From NCBI GenBank assembly GCA_002633025.1, contig NMRB01002096.1, forward strand, positions 8,372-72,371: a DNA stretch of 64,000 nt, read 5' to 3'. The notes below the pieces were generated by a model. The model saw only the letters and a list, made by a program, of their open reading frames with translations. It was not told the origin of the DNA and searched no databases. Both the position numbers and the translations under genes were made by a program. The stretch comes from Notospermus geniculatus. Its lineage: Eukaryota > Nemertea > Pilidiophora > Heteronemertea > Lineidae. Numbering within the stretch: position 1 is the first letter of the stretch; the number at the start of each line of letters is the position of its first letter. This document shows positions 55,350 to 64,000 of this stretch, in pieces.

Positions 55350-57141
55350 ATTTCACATCTATAAAATCAAGGGAAATATATATTTATTACTATTCACTTC
55401 GAAATTGTGACACATCGATTGCAGGGAGAAGTTTAGGCGTGAATGTAGTCGTTTAAGCGCAAGCCCCGACTTATGAAACTTGGTGTGCAGGCCGTGCATT
55501 AAGTTGAGATAACATGTGTGCAGTTTGTTTGGTGTAGCCTGAAAAATTAAAGTTTTTATTAACATGTTAATGGGTCTCATTTTTGGGGGTCACCCTGTAC
55601 CTATAGGGCCAATGTTTCCATGTGTAACATCTGCCAGTGTTGCCGAACGCCAGTGTTTCCCCTTATTGTTTGGGAAATGCTTGCATATAAATCGATTGTC
55701 AAGTCAGAGCTTTTCCGTCAGGCAATAGGGTAACACTGAGTGCCAGGGTTATATCTAGGCCATTTTAGAGCGGCAGTACGCCGTGCCGCCGAAAGGGGCG
55801 CCGTCGAGCCCTTTTTAACCCCCTAGGGCGCCGCTCTGCCCCTAAAAAATTTTTTTTAAAGGTTTTAGTACCTCCCAGACCCTATGCCATGGTCCCTTTT
55901 GGTCGTATCACCTTAGAAACTGCCTTAAATTGGCTGTTGACTGGAGTTATAAAGACATTTTTAACTGACAAGCCTCTCAAATTCCGTTAGTAGAAATGTC
56001 GCGACTAAAAAGTGCCCTTTTCTAGGTTGAAGTGCCCTTTTCACAAAGTTTGCACCGTGCCCTTCTGAAATCCTAGATATAAACCCTGCACTCACATATG
56101 GGGAACATTCATAAACGTTACACCGGTTACAAACTTGAAGTTACAAGTTACAAGTGTATAGTTTGCGCATGATATGCCACAGAAATATGGCTGATGTTGC
56201 GAAGTACTGACAAACCTGTTGACAAGCTCTCAACTTTGACAGAGAGAAATAACTGTAGAATGAAATAATATTCATGGCTTATTTTCTTATCCATTTTACT
56301 TCCGCGCGACATAAAATTTCATACTCCACGACAACGTTGGAATTTTTTGACGTCATCGGACGAAAATTTTAACACTGCCATCGACGCTAGATCGCCATCT
56401 TGAAACCCTTGACGTCATCGTCGGCGGGCTGGTCTATCACGTGACACGAACTTCGTTTTCAAAATGGTATTATTTGCAGAAAACAGTATTTATCTTGTCA
56501 AAAATGAAACAGAATAACTTTATTATTACTTTATATCTACTCCACCGATGTTTGTACCTTTATACACCTATCTTCAACGATCTATATTGTAGGCGTAGAA
56601 AACGAGTGATGGGATGACCGCTTAACTATTGGAAGAATTTCTACTGTTCGCACTACTTTTCAAGATGGAAACCTAGCGCCGATACTAGTGGTGATATACT
56701 CTGATATCGCCACCTAGCGTCAAGTTTGATAAAATTTTTGATTCCATGCCATTTTTAAAGCCGCACAGTATAGACAGATGGGTCATAATCGGCGACCCTC
56801 TAGCGGCCAAACATGTAACTACGAATAAAATTATTTCTGTTGATACATACGTTTATCCCACCGGTTGTAGACATTTTTGCAGCGGCATCCCACACTTGGA
56901 TCCGAAAAGAAAGGAATACCGGTACTCCGTAAAACACTAGTATCGCTAAAGATGACATAAGTCATACGTGTCAAACCACGATGCGATACACAGCGCAACA
57001 CGCAGCATTGGGGATTCCCCCAACCTCGATGCAGGATAATGCTGTACATGTATGTGGTTCTGTAGGCCGCTTTGCACGGTGCGGATTCGAGGAAACCTAC
57101 CTCCACCCTCCTCGGGCGGGTTTGGTTCAGGATGGATTGAT
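55350..57141. other. No recognised gene
   Basis: Unstructured sequence with short frames in both directions; nothing resembling a known protein, RNA or element apart from a GTTACACCGG word shared with the MITE end at 24780-24792. Confidence 0.4.
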
Positions 57142-57605
57142 GGCTTTTACACGGTGCGGGTTAGGTACCCCGCCTCGATCTAGTTCGAGGTCGGTTCGTT
57201 CAAATGCGTGCCGTTAGATGGCGTGTATCAACATACAGTCATCGTAAACTAAAAATATCCCGGAAATAATCACTAAAAATCGATAAACTATGCTTCTAAC
57301 ATCATAAGCAGTGCTTGAGAACTCTCGCGCGTGATTTCTTCACAGGTAACTTTATACAGCAAGTACGCCAATGATGTCACTCAGGTAGCGGTCTCAATCC
57401 CGCACGAGGGCGGTGGAGGTCGGTTCGCTTTTACACGAGAGAATAACCGACCTGCACCTACCTCCGCCTTCCCGAGACTCACGCGGCGAACTGAACTGGC
57501 CCGAGGAAGGTGGAGGTCAGTTGTTTCGCTTTACACGGGGAAAAATAACCGAACCCTCCTCGATCTAGTCTCGATCCGGAACGCGCCGGCACCGTGTAAA
57601 AAGCC
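57142..57605. mobile_element. 464-bp MITE
   Basis: It begins GGCTTTTACACGGTGC and ends with GCACCGTGTAAAAAGCC. The interior has GGTGGAGGTCGGTT-type words in both orientations. No coding capacity. Confidence 0.7.
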
Positions 57606-57947
57606 TAATTATACATTACGCACGCCTGTAATGAGGTTGCACTATGATTTCGGCTGAACTGGGACGTGAGTAGCGGTGCACACTGTGCGGCTTTAAATTT
57701 GTATAGTCAAGCTGTATGCGACGTTGCAGGTCAATGTTCCTCATTGAAATGTGTGTTTTCAGTTCCTGTCATAATATACTAAATGAAATCGTTGTAACTT
57801 ACAATGGCGATGACGTGGGAGAATTTTATGACAAAAGGACGGGTATTATTCTGAAAGAAAACATTAGGGCTTGTAAGTAACATCACGCTTTGTGATGACA
57901 TACAATAAATGTTGGACAGTGGATTGCATTGATTTCGTGCACGTATT

Positions 57948-58068
57948 GGGTCATATGAATAACGACAAGCAAATGCTTTTACTTCAGATTTGTGCGGCAT
58001 TGCCTAGTGCATTTGTTTTGCAAAATTCAAGTAAAAGCATTTGCCATTCTTTTTTCATATGACCCATT
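57948..58068. mobile_element. ~120-bp palindromic MITE
   Basis: TGGGTCATATGAATAACG and AAGCAAATGCTTTTAC are mirrored by GTAAAAGCATTTG and TTCATATGACCCA. The ends resemble those of the 0.89-kb MITE at 16506. Confidence 0.65.
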
Positions 58069-58240
58069 GATTAATAACACAAACGGTGTTTTGAACAACC
58101 CAGCCTTGGCTAATACAGCGTGGCCCAAAAAAAGCGCAACATGGGGAGCCCAATTTTGGTGTGGAGACCAGGTTGTATGGTGTCCATTTCAAACCCAGTA
58201 ATAACCAGATAACAAGTAGGTCAGGGGAGGATTATGGTGA

Positions 58241-58678
58241 AGCCACACGATCCAATTTTTCTATCAAACTTTTTGATCAAACTTTTTGGTCAAATTTTTC
58301 CATTCGACCCTCTCAATCCACACGGTGGATTTTTTTATCAGTCTTTTTGAATTTAGAGTCAAGGAGAGGCGCAGTATAGATGACATAACCATACAAAATA
58401 GTCCCAACGCCCTGAAAATGACATCTATGGCTATTCATAACAAAAGGCCTAGTCACCGCATTCAAGGCGTTAATGGGACAATAAAAATATTTCCCTGTGC
58501 CACACGGTACGATTTGTAATTATTTGGTCAAATCGTAGGAGAAAAATAAGACGAGCTCTATTCAAAACGATTTTGGATTTCGAAATTTGGTTGGTCAAAT
58601 TCGTGAATTTTCCCCGTGCTACACGATAAAATTTGTTCTTCAAACTTTTTTGGTCAAATTAAATTGGACCGTGTGGCT
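58241..58678. mobile_element. 438-bp MITE, first of a tandem pair
   Basis: TIRs AGCCACACGATCCAATTT and AAATTGGACCGTGTGGCT. The interior includes a second, subterminal inverted pair around TTTTTGGTCAAA. Confidence 0.75.
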
Positions 58679-58693
58679 CGGGCATTATGGTCA

Positions 58694-59131
58694 AGCCACA
58701 CGATCCAATTTTTCTATCAAACTTTTTGATCAAACTTTTTGGTCAAATTTTTCCATTCGACCCTCCCATCCCACACGGTGGATTTTTTTATCAGTCGTTC
58801 CGAATTTTGAGTCAAGGAGAAGGGCAGTATAGATGACATAACCATACAAAATATTCCGAATGCCGTGAAAATGACATCTATAGCTATTCATAACAAAAGG
58901 CCTGGTCACCGTGAACAAGGTGTTAATCGGACAATAAAAATATTTCCCCGTGCCACACGGTACGATTTGTAATTATTTGGTCAAATCGTAGGAGAAAAAT
59001 AGGACGGGCTCTATCCAAAACGATTTTGGATTTCGAAATTTGGTTGGTCAAATTCGTGAATTTTCCCCGTGCTGCACGATAAAATTTGTTGTTCAAAATT
59101 GTTTGGTCAAATTAAATTGGACCGTGTGGCT
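58694..59131. mobile_element. 438-bp MITE, second of a tandem pair
   Basis: Same length and ends as the copy at 58241-58678, separated by 15 bp ending ATTATGGTCA; the same ATTATGGT word precedes the first copy. A third, partial copy starts near 59354. Confidence 0.75.
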
Positions 59132-59353
59132 CGGGCATTAGTCATGAATAGGCCTGGGCCTTCCAAGAGACTGAGTGTCCTTTTCAAACTTTTACCAAGC
59201 CTATTTTGGATGATGCAATGAATGACAACTGCCCTGTTAGGTAAATACTGTGGTAGCCCTATTTTATTTGTGGTCAGGCGGCAGAGAGGGTCGAATGGAA
59301 AAATTTGACCAAAAAGTTTGATCAAAAAGTTTGACAGAAAAATTGAACAGTTC

Positions 59354-59810
59354 ACACGATCCAATTTTTCTGTCAAACTTTTTGATCAAACTTTTTGGTC
59401 AAATTTTTCCATTCGACCCTCTCAATCCACACAGTGGATTTTTTTGATCAGTTTTTGCGAATATTAGGGCCGTTTAGACGACCAATCCAAAAACACATAT
59501 TCAGATTCAATCCGATTGGGTACGATCGACTGCATCGGGTCTCATTTGCGTTTAGACGAGATTTGAATGTGGTCGTATGTGGTCCAATTGGTCAAAAATC
59601 CACATTGGACTGCATTGGGTAGCGTTTACACGTAAAAGATTTCAACCCACAATCCGATTCGATCGGATCGAATGTGGACTTTTGCCTGTCGTCTAAACGG
59701 CCCTATAGAGTCGGGGAGAGGCGCAGTATAGATGACATAACCATACAAAATAGGCCCGACGCCGTGAAAATGACATCTATGGCTATTCATAACAAAAGGC
59801 CTGGGGCCAC
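59354..59810. mobile_element. Partial third MITE copy, split by another MITE
   Basis: It matches the left ~170 bp and then the middle of the 438-bp element, interrupted at 59467-59704. Before it, 59283-59350 is a short inverted piece of the same element. The right TIR is lost. Confidence 0.65.
59467..59704. mobile_element. 238-bp MITE nested in the third copy
   Basis: AGGGCCGTTTAGACGAC at the left end is mirrored by GTCGTCTAAACGGCCCT at the right. Intact sister copies at 58241 and 58694 show the empty site (GAATTTAGAGTC or similar). The ends and the TTA-like target suggest PIF/Harbinger. Confidence 0.75.
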
Positions 59811-60670
59811 ATGCATTATAAAGTTTCCAAGTGGTGTGCCATCAAGTGCGTGTCGTGTTGGGATTATTCAGATTGGGGAGTGATACAGTTCCCAAACACT
59901 GACACACACTCAATGGGCCCTTCCGCTGTTGGAAGGGGGGGAGGAGAGACTGTCCTCGTGGGTTCCCTCGATATCTCCATATTCCGGTACGGGCACCCTC
60001 CTCACTTGGCGGCCCTGCTGCCCTTTGCCATCCCTCTCCAACCTCCGACAAGCGTTCCAAAACCAACTGGCGATAATCTGAAATCACGTGAGCATTGACG
60101 TCACACCACTTAGGAACAATAGGGAGAATGTATTGCCAAAACAGTTTTTTGCCTCTAACTCCTTTATTATTTGATTAATCATACAACATGCAGCGAGTAG
60201 TCCAGTAAAATTATGAAATACCTAGAACAAATTACTACAGAAGGTTTTTTTACTTCGACTGGTTTATTGGACCCCACTAAAGATCATATCAAAAGTTTCC
60301 CCAAAGTTACCCACCCTAAAGGCCCTAAATTGCATAATTTCAAGATGGCCGCCATCTCGAAATTCCATGTACAGCAAACTTTTTTATGGGTGGTTTTAGA
60401 GCCTATATCTGTATTACCAACATATAGGAATGTGATATCAATCTATCGAATAAAGCTATTTTTGTCACGATATGACGTAACTTTGACGTAGTATTACGTC
60501 ATGACATGACGTAGTCCCTGATTTTAGTGAAAATATATATCTTGTACCTCGTTGTCGCAATCTTTTATAGAGTTTGCTTTCGATATCTGTTTCTTTAGCC
60601 CTAAAAGACTCTTTGGGACCAAATACTTCCCACTTAGTCTAATAACTGCACTGCTTGGCTCAGTTTCTAG

Positions 60671-60868
60671 TTAAAAGTCTGTGTCATCCTCAGTCACGTC
60701 ACGTATAGCTGTGCTATTACAACAATCATCACCACGACATTCGCTACAGGCATTTGTGCATTTCAGGCCTTGCTTTCTACAGCTACATCTGTTTGTGAAG
60801 CAGCCCCCTTTGCACTGACACCTTATCAACTTAAGAATATAGTCAGGGGCAGGCTTAAAGTATTTCAT
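60671..60868 (-). CDS. C-terminal cysteine-rich (CXC, Tesmin/TSO1-like) exon
   Basis: 65 codons. CQCKGGCFTNRCSCRKQGLK followed by CTNACSECRGDDCCN matches one CXC repeat of the Tesmin/TSO1 type, a zinc-cluster DNA-binding motif, here followed by an acidic tail and stop. ATG at 60868 may be internal: the preceding YFKPAPDYILKLI reads like the continuation of a longer protein, so an upstream exon is expected beyond 60900 or in the gap. Similar single CXC motifs are seen at the ends of proteins encoded by some invertebrate mobile elements, which would fit its place inside an inverted-repeat element. Confidence 0.6.
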   Translation of the reverse strand: MKYFKPAPDYILKLIRCQCKGGCFTNRCSCRKQGLKCTNACSECRGDDCCNSTAIRDVTEDDTDF

Positions 60869-61393
60869 AATGATGCAATTTCATGAGGTACGTGGCTGGT
60901 TACCTAGGACCACCTTCCTTGAAATAAAAGAGGAAAGTGTAAGTGAAAGTGTATCACATCAGATGTAACAAAGAAATTGTAGTAGCAATGCACATAGGCC
61001 TGTAAAACCTGTTGGACAAAGGGCCTAAGCCTAAACCCATTGAGAGAGAAATCCAAATTTTTAGCCAGAACATTTTGCAGTGTGACTTTTAAAGTCAAAT
61101 ATTAAAGGCATAGACATAAAGTATCAAAGTGAGATTTTCAGATCAGTTAGAGATATAGTTAAAGTATGTTCCTCAAGGCTCTCTGATGTTCCTCAAGGCT
61201 TTTTTTAGCTCTGTGCGTTACATTTACTTCAAATCCGCGTCCAGCCTTTAATATTGGAAGTTTTTATTCAAAGACCCTTGAGGAAGATACTCCTGGTGTT
61301 ATTCTACTATGTGATTCTAAATATTTCATTGAGGTGCAAACCAAGGCCCGGGTATCAGATGGGAAAGGTCCAGGATCTCTGATTTTTTTCTTC

Positions 61394-61871
61394 NNNNNNN
61401 NNNNNNNNNNNNNNNNNNNNNNNNNNNNNNNNNNNNNNNNNNNNNNNNNNNNNNNNNNNNNNNNNNNNNNNNNNNNNNNNNNNNNNNNNNNNNNNNNNNN
61501 NNNNNNNNNNNNNNNNNNNNNNNNNNNNNNNNNNNNNNNNNNNNNNNNNNNNNNNNNNNNNNNNNNNNNNNNNNNNNNNNNNNNNNNNNNNNNNNNNNNN
61601 NNNNNNNNNNNNNNNNNNNNNNNNNNNNNNNNNNNNNNNNNNNNNNNNNNNNNNNNNNNNNNNNNNNNNNNNNNNNNNNNNNNNNNNNNNNNNNNNNNNN
61701 NNNNNNNNNNNNNNNNNNNNNNNNNNNNNNNNNNNNNNNNNNNNNNNNNNNNNNNNNNNNNNNNNNNNNNNNNNNNNNNNNNNNNNNNNNNNNNNNNNNN
61801 NNNNNNNNNNNNNNNNNNNNNNNNNNNNNNNNNNNNNNNNNNNNNNNNNNNNNNNNNNNNNNNNNNNNNNN
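61394..61871. other. Assembly gap (478 N)
   Basis: Unknown bases. Frames drawn through it are meaningless. Confidence 1.
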
Positions 61872-62420
61872 CACCGTGGAGAATCGCCAACGCAGTAGCC
61901 GAGTTTCTCAGGTGGCAGCGCTGTGATCCGAGTCAAAAACATGGCGGCTGTATCACGAATGTTGAGGATGTCAACTCCAAAGTGGGGAGCAAAGTACCGA
62001 AGATGAAAGATACACACACTTAGACTATGCCGAGGATGACCTCCAGTTTATCGTCTATTAATCTAAAGCTTCCTTTATTGGAATTACGTGGTCGATTTTA
62101 CATTTGAAGTGGAAAAGTTCAAGTGTCACTACGTGGAACTGCCGTCAATCAAACAACCGGCCTAACACAACGAACATTTCCACTTCAAACAAAGAAACAA
62201 CACTCCTTCAGCACCTATATTTCGGCTTGTTCAATTGCAAATTATCACTAGATCATCCTCGAATTTACATAAACTCGCTCACCTCGACCGAAACTCTCTA
62301 TTTTTCGCGTTTTAGTCGGCAACACACACATCGATATGTGACAGAGCCGCCATGTTTCACTCGGATCACAGCGCTGCCACCTGAGAAACTCGGCTACTGC
62401 GTTGGCGATTCTCCACGGTG
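61872..62420. mobile_element. MITE with ~60-bp TIRs, left end at the gap
   Basis: CACCGTGGAGAATCGCCAAC and over 40 further bases at 61872 recur exactly inverted, ending at 62420. The gap abuts the first base, as if a palindrome caused the assembly break. Confidence 0.75.
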
Positions 62421-63373
62421 AGAAGGCCATTTCTGTAAGTGTAAGAAAGTGAAAATTCTTCCGACGTTATGCCATGACGAAATACAACGTCATAGTGACG
62501 TCATATCGAGACGAAAGTAGGCTTATTCGACAGATTGATATCACATTCCTATATGTTGGTAATACAGATATAGGCTCTAAAACCACCCATAAAAAAGTTT
62601 GCTGTACATTGTATTTCAACATGGCGGCCATCTTGAAATTATGCAAGTTAAGGCCTTTAAAGTGGGTAACTTTGGGGAAACTTTTGATATGATGTAGAGG
62701 AGGCTCTAGGGAACCTTTTAAAACAAAAAAAGCTTCTGTAGCAATTTGTTCTAGGTTCGGCCATTTTTGGCGTAATTTTACTGGACTAGAGAGATTATTT
62801 TCTCTTTGGATAATAAATAATATGGTCAGGAGTTAAAACATTTTTCATGAGCAGATAAAGCTCCACTCATATGAGAACTGACTCAAAAATTGTACCAATT
62901 TACAGGTTAAGTCCAAACTATGAGGTTAATTTTCATATGAGCAGGGCCTACCTCCTTCAAATGAGGTATTTAAGAATAGTCAGAATGTATTTCATGTAGA
63001 ATTATGAAGAACTTTTCCACTGCATGTTGGTGGTTTTAATGGCCCGTTTTCTCAGTATTCAGGAAAAAGAGGTTGCCTCTATTCATTTTGCCTATAGGAT
63101 TTAACCGAGTACCACTAGAGACATCTGGTGGGATAGAATTTTGTGCCGGTACCCCATTCCCGCGGGCAGTGTGCAGGGAACTGTATCACTCCCCAATCTG
63201 AATAATCCCAACACGACACGCACTTGATGGCACACCACTTGGAAACTTTATACATTCTAACCGAGTTACTACTAGAGACATCTATTAGTGATAGTTCTGC
63301 AGGTATCCCATTCGGCCACCCGCGCTTGTTCCGAAACTACATTCCCTATATTGAGCCTCTCCCAATCTAATCA

Positions 63374-63500
63374 CATCCCCAACCTCACTCCCAACCTCAT
63401 CCCAATCTCATCCCCATTCTCATTCCCACTTTCATTCCCATTCTCATTCCCACTCTCATTCCCGCTCTCATTCCACTCTCATTCCCAATCTCACTGCTGG
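63374..63500 (+). repeat. Pyrimidine-rich 12-bp microsatellite
   Basis: Repeats of CATTCCCACTCT with variation, about ten units. Confidence 0.8.
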
Positions 63501-63714
63501 AAACGTTGGCCCACGACATTCTACTAGACCAGTGGGCGGCGGAGAGAGGGATCCGCCCCGACGCAGGACAAGTTTCGGTGATTTTGCCTTAGCAGTCGCT
63601 CCCAAGTGATTGAAATCGGGCTCTAGCTTGAGCTCCCACTGATACCAAGTTCGAAGTCGCCCGCATAGATGAAACGCCTGTACATGATTGGTCTGTCAAC
63701 CCCGGATGTTGCGG

Positions 63715-64000
63715 CACATACCACACGGAGATCGAACCGAGACGGATGATCGCCAGGGCGGCTCCCCCTCCCCCCGCCCACTTGAGCTCAGTATGACCCC
63801 AGAGAGAGCAGGGAAAGAAGAAGATCGTCCGTGCCGAAGGAATACACTAGTCGTACACAAAGGTGTGCACGCCACTTACACTACCTTTGACAGCCAGGCC
63901 CACAATTACCTTCAGGCGACCATGACAATTACATGCCAATACATACCACACGGAGATCGAACCGAGACGGATGATCGCCAGGGCGGCTCCCCCTTCCCCC
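63715..64000 (+). repeat. Direct repeat running off the window end
   Basis: CATACCACACGGAGATCGAA and about 40 following bases at 63717-63775 recur at 63947-64000, 230 bp apart. This is consistent with a satellite unit or with the edge of an element whose remainder lies outside. Confidence 0.7.

Larger units (their letters stand above)
59808..63255. mobile_element. Large inverted-repeat element with an assembly gap
   Basis: About 88 bp ending GATACAGTTCCC at 59808-59895 recur inverted at 63172-63255. A longer inner arm at about 60140-60530 recurs inverted at 62470-62840, including AACCTAGAACAAATT-like and CAAGATGGCCGCCATC words. Between the arms lie a cysteine-rich exon, the gap and a MITE. 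Arm similarity is partial, so this may be an old element or two insertions. Confidence 0.55.

Noticed and set aside
61264-62023. Frames of 180-230 codons around 61.3-62.0 kb
   Set aside because: They consist mostly of the N gap.

Overview
The window reads as nuclear DNA of an invertebrate animal, most likely a marine one and possibly a deuterostome such as an echinoderm or hemichordate. The reasons are very low coding density, spliced exons, many short AGGCCTAC-type palindromic words, and a dense nested population of DNA transposons, foldback elements, a LINE with a 2A-like motif and an LTR retrotransposon. No taxon can be fixed from sequence alone. There is a 478-base assembly gap at 61394-61871.

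Host-like genes are few. A membrane M13 (neprilysin-like) metallopeptidase is read leftwards: its first exon is 15562-16084 and probable downstream exons lie at 1452-1650 and 1179-1340. The roughly 14 kb intron between them is filled with nested repeats. A clean 79-codon exon of unknown function at 31858-32094 has a damaged second copy at 36689-36925. A stretch of unrecognised coding character lies at 29276-30317 (minus), and a short exon-like ORF at 25344-25552 (minus).

Layout: 4.1-9.7 kb is a large foldback element made of hairpin repeats. 10.5-14.1 kb holds nested terminal-inverted-repeat (TIR) elements, including a small PIF/Harbinger derivative. 14.2-15.3 kb is a copy of a 145-bp-period repeat that also occurs at 8.3-9.5 and 22.2-23.2 kb. 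17469-21326 is a nearly complete hAT transposon with one intron and one frameshift. 21.5-29.1 kb is a series of TIR elements. 30.8-31.8 and 37.0-40.0 kb are foldback elements. 32500-35882 is a CR1-like non-LTR retrotransposon bounded by a 12-bp target duplication. 57-63.3 kb holds MITEs and a large inverted repeat with a cysteine-rich CXC exon.

The most notable object is the LTR retrotransposon at 40798-55116 on the minus strand (14.3 kb, CAGT target duplication). Besides Gypsy-like gag, protease, reverse transcriptase, RNase H and integrase, it carries a helix-hairpin-helix segment and a GRPPD-repeat region ahead of gag, a MACROD-type macro domain fused in front of the protease, and a complete-looking TatD-family metal-dependent hydrolase in the position where an env gene would lie. 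The copy is dead: its 5' LTR is reduced to 31 bp, its reading frames are shifted several times, and an 828-bp TTAA-type DNA transposon sits inside the integrase zinc domain.
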